DNA from: a virus
IMG/VR virus record: IMGVR_UViG_3300049460_000170
Location: 1-23,102 of that record
Length of the DNA: 23,102 bases
Strand: one strand, 5' to 3'
The notes under the pieces were generated by a model that made no database searches, was not told the origin of the DNA, and saw only the letters and a program-made list of their open reading frames with translations. How positions within the stretch are numbered: the stretch's first letter is position 1; every line of letters begins with the position of its first letter. The position numbers and the translations under genes were made by a program. Shown here one piece after another: positions 1 through 8,000 of this stretch.

Positions 1-1
1 G

Positions 2-1708
2 CTGCGCCAGAAACTGCTGCTGGCCAACGCCGGTTCCATCAACCTGCAGATCGATGAGATCGGCTCGAACCTGATCAACAACATCGAGGTGCTGAACCTG
101 TTTCTGGAGCTGTATGACCAGGGGATGGTCAAGCAGAAGCTGACGAAGAACACCGCCGAGAACACCCGGGGTGAAGAGGTCGACGGCAAGACGCCTTCGA
201 ACATGCTGCTGTTCGGTACGCCGAGCAAGCTGCTGGACGGCGGGCAAACCGAGAACGAGTTCTACTCGTTCCTGGAGACGGGCTATGCCCGTCGCTGCCT
301 GTTCGGCTGGGGCCAGCAGGACCGCAAGGCGTCGCACTCGATGTCGGCCGCCGAGATTTACCAGCGACTGACCCAGCCCACCAACAACGCCGTAGTGGCG
401 AAGTGGGCGGCACACTTCCACAAGCTGGCGGACCCCGCCATGTTCGGCTGGAAGATGACGGTCGATGATGCCGTGGCCATCGAGCTGCTGCAGTACAAGA
501 TCTTCTGCGAGCAGTCGGCCGATGCCATGGCCGAGCACGAGGAGATCAAGAAGGCGGAGCTCGGTCACCGCTACTTCAAGGCCCTCAAGCTCGCCGGTGC
601 ATACGCGTTCTGCGACGAATCGAACGAGGTCGAGATGGATCACCTGAAGCAGGCGATCCTGCTCGTCGAGGAAAGCGGGGCTGCGTTCCAGTCGATCCTC
701 AACCGTGAGAAGGCTTACGTGAAGCTGGCGAAGTACATCGCCACCTGCGGCTCGGAAGTCACCCACGCGGATCTGCTCGAAGCGCTGCCCTTCTACAAGT
801 CGGGCAATGCCGCACGCAACGAGATGATGAGCCTGGCGACTGCCTGGGGCTACAAGAAACACATCATCATCAAGAAGTTCTATATCGACGGGATCGAGTT
901 CTACAAAGGTGAGACTTTGCAGGAGACGGACCTCGATGAACTGTTCCTCTCGTACGGGGAGCACTGGGCCTACAGCTATCAGGGCGAGAAGGTGCCGTTC
1001 GACCAGCTCCACCTGCTGACCCAGGCAGCCCAGGAAGACGGCAGCGCCATGCACTGGTGCAACCACTTCCTGAAGGGTGGCCACCGGGCCGAGGAGAACG
1101 TCATTGCCGGTTTCAACCTGGTGGCGATCGACGTGGATGAAGGTGTCACGCTGGAAACGGCGCATGAACTGATGAAGGACTTCCGGTTCATGACCTACAC
1201 CACCAAGCGCCACACGGACGAGACCAACCGCTTCCGGCTGCTGCTACCCATCAACTACGTGCTGGAACTGGACTCCGAGGACTACAAGGAGTTCATGAAT
1301 AACATCATGGCGTGGCTGCCGTTCAAGACGGACGAATCCGCGAACCAGCGAAGCAAGAAGTGGGAGACGTTCGCCGGCGGGAAGTTCCACTACAACATGG
1401 AAGGCGAGATCCTCGACGCACTACGGTTCATTCCGAAGACCACGAAGAATGAGCAGCATCTGAACGAGATGAAGTCGATCGCCTCGATGGACAACCTGGA
1501 GCGCTGGTTCGCCCAACGCATTGCCACCGGCAACCGGAACAACAACCTGCTGAAGTATGCAATGGCACTGGTCGACTCGGGCATGGATCTAATGGCCGTC
1601 AACCAGCAGCTCACGGCATTCAACGGCAAGCTGAACAATCCGCTGTCGGAGGAAGAACTGCGTTCGACCATCATGGTCTCGGTCGCCAAGCGTTATCAAC
1701 GTCAGTAA
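2..1708 (+). CDS. N4-type primase: ATPase-like part plus AEP primase domain (5' partial)
   Basis: The reading frame is open to the left edge, so the N-terminus lies outside the window; the GTG at 89 is not the real start. An ATPase-like part comes first, with a Walker-B-like LQIDEIG at bases 44-64, resembling DUF3987 phage ATPases. Further on come signs of an archaeo-eukaryotic primase (AEP) fold: a metal-binding DVD (D codons at 1130 and 1136), then a K-R-H element (His codon at 1211) followed by RFRLLLP, as in BT4734/RepB-type primases. The last ~70 residues (GNRNNNLLKYA, then PLSEEELRSTI) look like a PriCT primase C-terminal domain. It would make RNA primers for phage replication. By position and content it corresponds to the N4 gp42/gp43 primase region. 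The family assignment is from motifs only; the AEP call is good, the ATPase call weaker. Confidence 0.8.
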   Translation: MRQKLLLANAGSINLQIDEIGSNLINNIEVLNLFLELYDQGMVKQKLTKNTAENTRGEEVDGKTPSNMLLFGTPSKLLDGGQTENEFYSFLETGYARRCLFGWGQQDRKASHSMSAAEIYQRLTQPTNNAVVAKWAAHFHKLADPAMFGWKMTVDDAVAIELLQYKIFCEQSADAMAEHEEIKKAELGHRYFKALKLAGAYAFCDESNEVEMDHLKQAILLVEESGAAFQSILNREKAYVKLAKYIATCGSEVTHADLLEALPFYKSGNAARNEMMSLATAWGYKKHIIIKKFYIDGIEFYKGETLQETDLDELFLSYGEHWAYSYQGEKVPFDQLHLLTQAAQEDGSAMHWCNHFLKGGHRAEENVIAGFNLVAIDVDEGVTLETAHELMKDFRFMTYTTKRHTDETNRFRLLLPINYVLELDSEDYKEFMNNIMAWLPFKTDESANQRSKKWETFAGGKFHYNMEGEILDALRFIPKTTKNEQHLNEMKSIASMDNLERWFAQRIATGNRNNNLLKYAMALVDSGMDLMAVNQQLTAFNGKLNNPLSEEELRSTIMVSVAKRYQRQ

Positions 1709-1717
1709 AGGACAAAC

Positions 1718-1993
1718 ATGCACTTCGGCAAAGCAATCGAACACATGAAGCACGGGGACGCCGTGGCACGTGAAGGCTGGAACGGGAAAGGCATGTTTGT
1801 CTACCTGGTTCCCGCCAATGCGTACCCGGCACAGACGGGCATCGCCAAGACCTACTTTGGCGAACAGGCCAGGGTGCCCTACGGTGCGTACTTCGCACTC
1901 AAGGGCGTCGACGACACCGTGAACACCTGGGTGCCGAGCATCACGGACTGTCTGGCGGAAGACTGGATGGTCGTGATCGACAGCGGTCGCTAA
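1718..1993 (+). CDS. tad2: Tad2-like (DUF2829) anti-Thoeris protein
   Basis: This 91-aa protein has the DUF2829 signature: an opening FGKAIEHMKHGDAVAREGWNG, then GMFVYLVPA, and a C-terminal LAEDWMVV. Its length is that of the family (about 90 aa). DUF2829 proteins include Tad2, which binds and sequesters the cyclic ADP-ribose signal made by the ThsB TIR protein, so that the Thoeris defence effector is not activated. A Shine-Dalgarno AAAGGA lies at 1706-1711, overlapping the stop codon of the primase gene, so the two are likely co-transcribed and coupled. Anti-defence activity is inferred from family membership; not all DUF2829 members have been tested. It has no catalytic residues, as expected for a ligand sponge. 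Confidence 0.82.
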   Translation: MHFGKAIEHMKHGDAVAREGWNGKGMFVYLVPANAYPAQTGIAKTYFGEQARVPYGAYFALKGVDDTVNTWVPSITDCLAEDWMVVIDSGR

Positions 1994-2003
1994 AAGCCAC
2001 ACA

Positions 2004-2041
2004 CCTTCAGTCCTTTCCTTGGTTCAAGGGAAGACTGAGGG
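2004..2041 (+). other. Long intergenic hairpin with 3-nt loop
   Basis: The left arm 2004-2021 pairs with the right arm 2025-2041 around the loop GTT (2022-2024). This gives about 17 base pairs with one bulged C (2013) and two wobble pairs. No T-run follows, so it is not a standard intrinsic terminator. It sits between the Tad2-like gene and the ATPase gene, 24 bases before the ATPase ATG and upstream of its ribosome binding site. An RNase III processing site, a stability element or an attenuator are possible; the sequence does not decide between them. Confidence 0.6.
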
Positions 2042-2064
2042 ACAGGGAAACACAGGAGAAGGAC

Positions 2065-2826
2065 ATGAGTGAAGTAGCAGACGACACCGTTGACGCGGAT
2101 CTGATCAATGATCAGCTCATCCTCGTCGCCGGCTTCTCGGGTGAAGGCAAGAGCGCATCGCTGCGCCACATCCGCAACCAGGAGAAGTGGATGTACCTGA
2201 ACTGCGAAGCGGGCAAGCGTCTGCCGTTTCGCAACCAGTTCCAGAACTTCCGTATCACGGACCCGTACCAGGTCCACGAAGCGTTCGACCATGCCACGTA
2301 CGAGGCAACCGACACGCAGGGCATCATCATCGATTCGTCCACGTTCCTGATGGACATGTTCGAGTCGAACTACGTGCTCAACTCGGCCAACACCATGCAG
2401 GCCTGGGGCGCCTATGCCCAGTTCTTCAAGGTGCTGATGCAGCAGAAGGTCACCACCTTCGGCAAGCCCGTCATCGTCATCGCCCACCTGCTGGACGTGC
2501 TCGATGAAAAGAGCGCCGAGATGCGCACGAGCGTGCCCGTGAAGGGTTCGCTGAAGAACAACGGCATCGAGGCGTACTTCTCGACTGTCGTGGCTGCCAA
2601 GAAGGTTGCCGTCAAGGAACTGGAGAAGTTCGGCAGCAAGATGCTGGTGATCACCGATGAGGAGCGTGAGCTGGGTTTCAAGCACGTGTTCCAGACGCGC
2701 ATCACCAAGCAGACCACGGGCTTTCGCATCCGCAGCCCGATGGGCATGTTCGACAAGTCCGAGACGTACATCGACAACGACTGTCAGGTCCTGCTGGACC
2801 ACCTCACCGAGTTCTACGGTAACTGA
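2065..2826 (+). CDS. RecA-like P-loop ATPase (AAA_24/Sak4 type)
   Basis: This 253-aa protein has a Walker A motif GFSGEGKS at residues 23-30 and a Walker B GIIID at 86-90, followed by a polar SST sensor-like segment. PVIVIAHLLDV further on resembles the sensor strand of RecA-fold ATPases. Length and layout fit phage AAA_24 ATPases, some of which (Sak4) work with SSB in single-strand annealing and recombination. The gene lies directly before the SSB gene, which supports such a role, and position matches N4 gp44. A purine-rich AGGAGAAGGA precedes the ATG. The exact activity (annealing, helicase loading or other) cannot be decided here. Confidence 0.78.
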   Translation: MSEVADDTVDADLINDQLILVAGFSGEGKSASLRHIRNQEKWMYLNCEAGKRLPFRNQFQNFRITDPYQVHEAFDHATYEATDTQGIIIDSSTFLMDMFESNYVLNSANTMQAWGAYAQFFKVLMQQKVTTFGKPVIVIAHLLDVLDEKSAEMRTSVPVKGSLKNNGIEAYFSTVVAAKKVAVKELEKFGSKMLVITDEERELGFKHVFQTRITKQTTGFRIRSPMGMFDKSETYIDNDCQVLLDHLTEFYGN

Positions 2827-2886
2827 TCGGCTCACACCGCAAAAACGTAAAACTCACAACCGAACCAACTGAAAGAGAAAATCACC

Positions 2887-3666
2887 ATGAGCCTGTTTGG
2901 AAACCTGAAGAGCGAAGGCCTCGAAGAAGCAACCGATCGTCTGGGTGGCGGCTTCGGCGCCATCGAGACGAACATCTACAGCGGCATCATCAAGGCACTC
3001 TACGCCGGCCAGTCGGCACAGGGCGCACGCAACGTGACGCTGATCACTGACTTCGGCGGCCGCGAGTACCGCGAGACGATCTACATCACGAACCGTGCCG
3101 GTGAGAACTGGTTCGCCGCCAAGGACAAGGACGGCAAGGCAACGGGCAAGAAGGCACCGCTGCCGGGCTTCACGCTCGTCGACGACATCTGCCTGATCGC
3201 CACGGGCAAGCCGCTCGCGGAACAGGAAGCCGAAGACAAGGTGGTCAAGGTCTACGACGCGGAAGCCCAGAAGGAGCTGCCGAAGTCGGTGCCGATGATC
3301 GTCGAGGCAATCGGCAAGCCGATTTCGCTGGCCATCCAGAAGACGCTCGAAAACAAGAGCGTCAAGGAAGGCGACGTGTACGTGCCGACGGCGGAAACGC
3401 GTGAAGTGAACAACTCCGAAAAGGCGTTCGACACCGACACGAAGATGAGCGTCGTCGAAGCCAAGGCGGGTGCCGAGAAGCCGGCCTTCTGGGATGCCTG
3501 GCTCGAAAAGAACAAGGGCAAGACGCGTGACAAGCGCACGTTGAAGGAAGGCGAAGCGGGTGCCGCCGGTGCGCCGCCCAAGGCACGTGCTGCAGGTTCG
3601 GCCACGCCCCCGGCTGCCAACCAGGCAGCACCGCGCAAGTCGCTGTTCGGCAAGCAGGCTGCGTAA
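2887..3666 (+). CDS. ssb: N4-type single-stranded DNA-binding protein and likely late-gene activator
   Basis: The protein has 259 aa, against about 265 for N4 SSB (gp45), and lies in the same place: after the ATPase and before the convergent vRNAP gene. Residues ~15-190 look like a compact beta-rich domain. Residues ~195-245 form a charged, Ala/Gly/Pro-rich linker, and the basic tip ends PRKSLFGKQAA. N4 SSB is needed for replication and recombination, and through residues at its C-terminus it activates host sigma70 RNA polymerase at late promoters. A similar motif, SLFGNLK, occurs at the N-terminus (residues 2-8). The Shine-Dalgarno is weak and purine-rich. The assignment rests on position, size and tail; I cannot run a profile search. 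Confidence 0.78.
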   Translation: MSLFGNLKSEGLEEATDRLGGGFGAIETNIYSGIIKALYAGQSAQGARNVTLITDFGGREYRETIYITNRAGENWFAAKDKDGKATGKKAPLPGFTLVDDICLIATGKPLAEQEAEDKVVKVYDAEAQKELPKSVPMIVEAIGKPISLAIQKTLENKSVKEGDVYVPTAETREVNNSEKAFDTDTKMSVVEAKAGAEKPAFWDAWLEKNKGKTRDKRTLKEGEAGAAGAPPKARAAGSATPPAANQAAPRKSLFGKQAA

Positions 3667-3670
3667 GGAG
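3665..3670 (+). promoter_or_regulatory. Ribosome binding site fixing a TTG start
   Basis: AAGGAG overlaps the TAA stop of the SSB gene and sits 7 bases before TTG at 3678. No ATG lies at suitable spacing, and the next ATG (3699) would cut off the strand that leads to the first catalytic aspartate. TTG is therefore the likely start of the resolvase gene. Confidence 0.75.
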
Positions 3671-3677
3671 CTGAACC

Positions 3678-4235
3678 TTGCGCATCCAGGTCGCAGGCAT
3701 GGACCCCTCAATGAGGCATTGGGGGTCCGCTGAAGCCACACTCGATATGGACTCGGGTGTACTTGACATCCCCGTGCTGTCCCTCTGTGAACCAGAGGAC
3801 ATCAAGGGCAAGCAGGTACGCCAGAACTCCAATGATCTCCACCTCGCCAAGGTGCTCTATGAATACGCCATGCCCATCGCCAGACGGGCCAAGGTGATCT
3901 TCGTAGAGGTTCCCGTTGGCTCGCAGTCGGCTGCCGGCATGAAGGCCTATGGCCTGTGCGTCGGTGTGCTGGGTGCATTACGGGCCGAGGGGCACGAGAT
4001 CATCGAGGTGACGGCCACCGAAGTGAAGCGCTGCTTCACGGGGGATCCGAATGCGACAAAGAAGCAGATGATCGCCCAGGGCGTGCAGGATTACCCGCAC
4101 GCCAACTGGCCCCGCCACAATGGCAGGGTCAGTGAATCGAAGGCCGAGCACTGTGCTGACGCCATTGCCGCCATCCATGCCGGGGTGAACACCCCGATGT
4201 TCCAGAATCTCGTGCGACTTTTCGCAAAGGTATAA
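3678..4235 (+). CDS. RuvC-like Holliday junction resolvase
   Basis: This 185-aa protein has the RNase H-fold resolvase motifs in order: Asp9 in GMDPS, Glu77 in FVEVP, and the C-terminal His158/Asp161 pair in AEHCADAIAAI. A basic ATKKQ segment (126-130) lies before the last motif, as in RuvC proteins. The His-x-x-Asp pair replaces the Asp-x-x-Asp of E. coli RuvC; Thermus thermophilus RuvC also uses His at that site, so the enzyme is probably active. It would resolve branched replication and recombination intermediates before packaging. The start is TTG with a strong Shine-Dalgarno, which may lower expression relative to SSB. The gene follows SSB by 11 bases, probably in one operon. Confidence 0.9.
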   Translation: MRIQVAGMDPSMRHWGSAEATLDMDSGVLDIPVLSLCEPEDIKGKQVRQNSNDLHLAKVLYEYAMPIARRAKVIFVEVPVGSQSAAGMKAYGLCVGVLGALRAEGHEIIEVTATEVKRCFTGDPNATKKQMIAQGVQDYPHANWPRHNGRVSESKAEHCADAIAAIHAGVNTPMFQNLVRLFAKV

Positions 4236-4242
4236 ACGCATC

Positions 4243-4722
4243 ATGCAGATCATCATCGTCCAGTCGGAAATCGAACAGGCCATCCGCAACCACATCAACA
4301 GCCTGTTGAATGTGAAGGACGGCAACCGCATCGAAATCACCCTGTCGGCTACACGCGGCGAAGACGGCTTCAAGGCCACCATCGACATCGTGGCGGCCGA
4401 TGAGCCGGCACCCGCTGGCGCCAAGTCGGACACGAAGGCGGAAACGGCTGTCACGGCTTCGCGCACGTCGGTGCAGGTGTCTCCGCCCTCTCTCACCACC
4501 ATCACCCAGGTGACGAAGAAAGACCTGGATCTGCCGTCGGATCCGGCACCGGCTGTCCTGGCTGACGTGACGGATGTCGAGGACACCAGCAAGGGTGCAG
4601 AACCCCCGGCCGATGCCGCACCGTCGTCGTCGGAACCGGTCCAGGCGGAAGCAGCCGGTGAAGTCAAGCCGGCCGGTCGCAGCCTGTTTGCCGGCCTGAA
4701 GAAGCCGGTGAACGCATCGTAA
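4243..4722 (+). CDS. Hypothetical protein with disordered acidic body and SLFxGLK tail
   Basis: I do not recognise a family for this 159-aa protein. Residues 1-52 look folded (alternating strands and helix, with IEQAIRNHINSLL). Residues ~53-140 are Ala/Pro/Asp/Glu/Ser/Thr-rich and probably disordered. The tip, RSLFAGLKKP at residues 146-155, closely resembles both ends of the SSB in the same operon (SLFGNLK at its start and RKSLFGK at its end). The start ATG lies 7 bases after the resolvase stop, with AAAGG upstream. A small folded head, flexible linker and short basic tip suggest a protein that docks onto a common partner; that role is inference. Confidence 0.7.
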   Translation: MQIIIVQSEIEQAIRNHINSLLNVKDGNRIEITLSATRGEDGFKATIDIVAADEPAPAGAKSDTKAETAVTASRTSVQVSPPSLTTITQVTKKDLDLPSDPAPAVLADVTDVEDTSKGAEPPADAAPSSSEPVQAEAAGEVKPAGRSLFAGLKKPVNAS

Positions 4723-4723
4723 G

Positions 4724-4918
4724 ATGAAACTGGGTGCGATCCTCACCATAGGGATCGTGATGATGGCGATCGTGATTGCCGTTACGGTCGCCATCATCGC
4801 TGCAGCACCCTACATGGCCATTGGCATCGTGATGCTGGTAGGCGGCTATGTAGCGCTTGCACTGGACAAGGAGGATGATCCCCCTCCTGGACCGCCTGGT
4901 CCGCCCACTGTGCAATAA
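4724..4918 (+). CDS. Small membrane protein with proline-rich tail
   Basis: The protein has 64 aa: two hydrophobic segments (about residues 4-29 and 31-48), then an acidic DKEDD and a PPPGPPGPP tail. ATG begins one base after the stop of the upstream gene and no clear Shine-Dalgarno is visible, so translation is probably coupled. It is the last gene before the bidirectional terminator. The topology could suit an inner-membrane protein involved in lysis or superinfection exclusion, but no family is recognised and the function is unknown. Confidence 0.6.
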   Translation: MKLGAILTIGIVMMAIVIAVTVAIIAAAPYMAIGIVMLVGGYVALALDKEDDPPPGPPGPPTVQ

Positions 4919-5002
4919 TGAGTTTCCCGGGAAGTCGAGAGCCCTGGAAAAGCAGAAGCCCGGAAGACCGTGATCAGTTGGGCTTAAAGCCAAAGACGGT
5001 AC

Positions 5003-5036
5003 AAAAAACCCCCAGTTTCGGCTGGGGGTTTTTCTT
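5003..5036. terminator. Bidirectional intrinsic terminator between convergent blocks
   Basis: The arms CCCCCAG (5009-5015) and CTGGGGG (5022-5028) enclose the loop TTTCGG. An A-run (5003-5008) precedes the hairpin and a T-run (5029-5033, then more T to 5039) follows, so it works in both directions. It ends the rightward replication operon and the leftward vRNAP transcript, whose stop codon is at 5044-5046. Confidence 0.93.
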
Positions 5037-5043
5037 TTTGAAC

Positions 5044-8000
5044 TCAGTGCACGAGATTGACCCATGGGTTGAGCATCGGGGCGTGCAGCACCTGCCCGAA
5101 GCCGAAGCTGAAGTTCAGCTGCCCATCAGCCAGTTTCGTGAACACGTTGTCCGTCAGCGGCGAGCCGATGGAGCCAAGGAAGGTAGGGGCAGGCGCCAGT
5201 CCGGCCAGCAGCGCATGCACCGGGTTGTTGCGGATCATCGAGAGTGCCACCTTCGATGAGCGGATCTTGAAGTTGTAGAACCACAAGAGACCCATCGACT
5301 CCAGGTAACCCCGGAAGCGGCCACGCAGACGGTCATAGTTGACGAACTCTTCCGTCACGCGGGACAGGGCATGTTCCTTCGACTTGCCCTGGCGCTTCGT
5401 CAGGTCATCGTAAAGAATCGCCTTGGCGAGGAAGTCACCATACTCGGTGGCCGTCTGCATACCCCGGTAGAGCGCCGTGTCCTTGGTGATCAGCGCGTAG
5501 CGGCCCGCTGCCTTGATACCGGCCGGCAGTTTGTTCACCTGGCTCTCGATGTAGCTGTAGAGCTTGCCCGAGGCGAGCTCCACATCCTCGATGCCTGCCT
5601 GCCCACCCGAGATCGCACTGAACTCGCCTGCCTGGATCAGCGGCCAGATCGACATGCGCTTGTGGCTGTCCTCGATCGACTGGATCTCGGCGGCCAGCTT
5701 GCGTCCGGCCACCACGTCATTGCGCCCCTGGGCGGCACGCAGCTCGGCATCAGCCTCGATGCGACGCACTTCCGACTTCACATAGGCCTGCACTTCCGCC
5801 GTCTTCTTCGGCATCCCCGTGATGATGGACTTGACGGGCACTCCACGCGCCGCCAGCTGGTAGGCATTCGAGATCATGTTAGTGACGGGCACCACCACCG
5901 ACTTGACGACGATCATCGTCTTCACGTCCGAGATGAACGACTGGAAGGTCTTCTCGGCATTGACCGTGTACTGGTAGGCCTTGTTGCCGAAGACCGACAT
6001 CGCCAGGCGCTTGAAGCTCTCCTGCGTCTGGTTGTTCCAGCGGCTCGTGCCCGTCCACGCATCACCGACCGACGCTGCCCGGTAACCAAGCGCATCGTTG
6101 AGCATGTCCCGGCGCACGTAGAACGACTGGCCGAACGTCTGCTCGATACGCTGCTTCATCTGCGGCGTGATGAGCTGCACGGCGTCATGCAGCACGGGAT
6201 CCTTCGCCTGCTCACGCAGATCGAACACGTTGATGTACTGGTCCTGGTTGCTGGTGCCGTTCTTCATGTCAGCATCGTACATATCGTAGAGCCGGTCGAT
6301 CAGCGCGTCATTGTAGAGGGCGGCCTTGGCCTCTTCCACCTGACGGCCACGCCACACCCCCACCATCTCATGGAGCTGGGTGTTGAACGACAGCCGCTGC
6401 ATCTGGAACGGATCGACCGAGCGTTCGAATGCCACCACCTGACCACCGCCGTCATAGACGGGAAGCAGGTGCTCACGGCTGCCTTCGATCCCGGCCTGCA
6501 TGCCGCGCACGGCCCGCTGCACGATCTTCGGATCGGTGATGCGGCCCGCCGTCATATCTCCGACCGTGTAGCCCGTTGCCACATCGACACCGCCCGCCGT
6601 CTGGCGCACGTTCTGCAGGATGCCCTGGGCAAAGACGTTGCGGCCCGAGACGGGCGCGAAGTAGTAGCCCCGGCTGATCTTGCCCGCCTCCGCCACGCTG
6701 CCGCCGTAGTCACCGACGCGCACGTACGAGCGCTCGGCCAGGTGCGCGTAGTTCGCATCGTCGGCCACGATGAGCGACTCCCCGGCACCCTGCAGGGACG
6801 GGATGTTGCCCTTGTAGTGGTTGAACAGCGACCGGTCGGACTGCACGGCCCGGTTCTGTTCTTCCACACGCTGACCCTGCAGGTAGGCCAGTGCGAACTG
6901 CATGCCTGCGCCTTCCTTCGATACCAGCGTCGACACGTCGAGCTGGTGCTTGAGCTCGAGGTGACCCAGTGCGTAGAGTGTGGTCAGCATGTCGATGTTC
7001 TTCTGGAACGTCTTCATGTCGGCCACTTTCGCGGACTTGCGGTTCACATTCGTCTCACCCAGCAGGCGGGAGATGGCCACTGCATTCCTCAGCAGGTTGG
7101 AGCTGGTCTTGCCGTTCATCATGTAGTCGGCCAGCTGCTGCATCTTCGTCTGGTAGCGGCTCCAGTTCGGCTTGTCCGCTGCCTGGATGGCCTTCTCCAG
7201 TTCCTGGATCTTGGCCTTCAGGTCGGCCGGGTGTTCGAGTACCTTCAGGATTTCATCCTGGTTCATGCCCTGAGCCAGGGAGGCAAGATCGGACTTGCCC
7301 ATCGCCCGGTGCAAGAGGCTCCACTCGTCATCCGTCAGCGTGCGGCTGAACTTGCTGGCGATCACCTTGGGCACTTCCTCGCGGAACTGCTGACGGTCCT
7401 GGGCAATCATCGTGCGTACCAGCTTGATCATGTCGTAGACGCTGGCGTTGGACACCGTGCGGCCGACCAGATCGGCAATCGCCTCGGTGAACGGCTTGAA
7501 GCCCTTCACCTTGTTGAGCGCCGTCAGCACCCCCTCGGCAATCTTGCCGGCGTGCTCTTCCGAGACGACGGCCGCCGTCAGCCGGGCAGCCGAAGCCAGC
7601 AGGTTCGTGGCCTTGTTGTCGTACTTCGCATCAAGCGCTTCGGCCTTGCCGACGGCCTTGTCGGCCAGATCGTTCATGCCCTGCACCACGATGCCATTGC
7701 TGCGGTCGACCACATCCCCCACCGGGTTGGCGAGCTGGTCAAAGAAGCTCTGACGGTCCTGGGCAATGGCGATCATGCGATCGGACAGGGCATCCACCGC
7801 TTCCCGCACCGTCTGGCTGCCAAGGTCACCCGAGAGACGGCGGGCCAGATTGTCCATGACCGCCTGGGCGCCGTTCTCCAGCAGTGCATCGATCCGGCTT
7901 TCGGCGTTCGACTTTTCGCCCTTCGGCACGGGCATGTCGTGCAGCACGCCACGGAACTGGTCGTTCGTCATGGCCAGCGCCATGAAGGCGGGCAGCAGCG

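Noticed and set aside
89-91. GTG at 89 as the start of the primase gene
   Set aside because: The same frame is open to the window edge and already encodes the Walker-B-like LQIDEIG upstream of this codon.
1589-2002. A 137-codon minus-strand open frame over the Tad2-like gene
   Set aside because: It is antisense to the primase end and to the DUF2829 protein, which has clear family motifs; no homology is visible in the reverse frame.
2021-2027. GGTTCAA as a tRNA T-arm
   Set aside because: The surrounding bases fold into one long hairpin and no acceptor, D-arm or anticodon arm can be built.
2004-2041. Hairpin as an N4 vRNAP early promoter
   Set aside because: It has a 3-base loop, but the stem is far longer than the 5-7 bp of N4 promoters and it lies within the replication block, not an early region.
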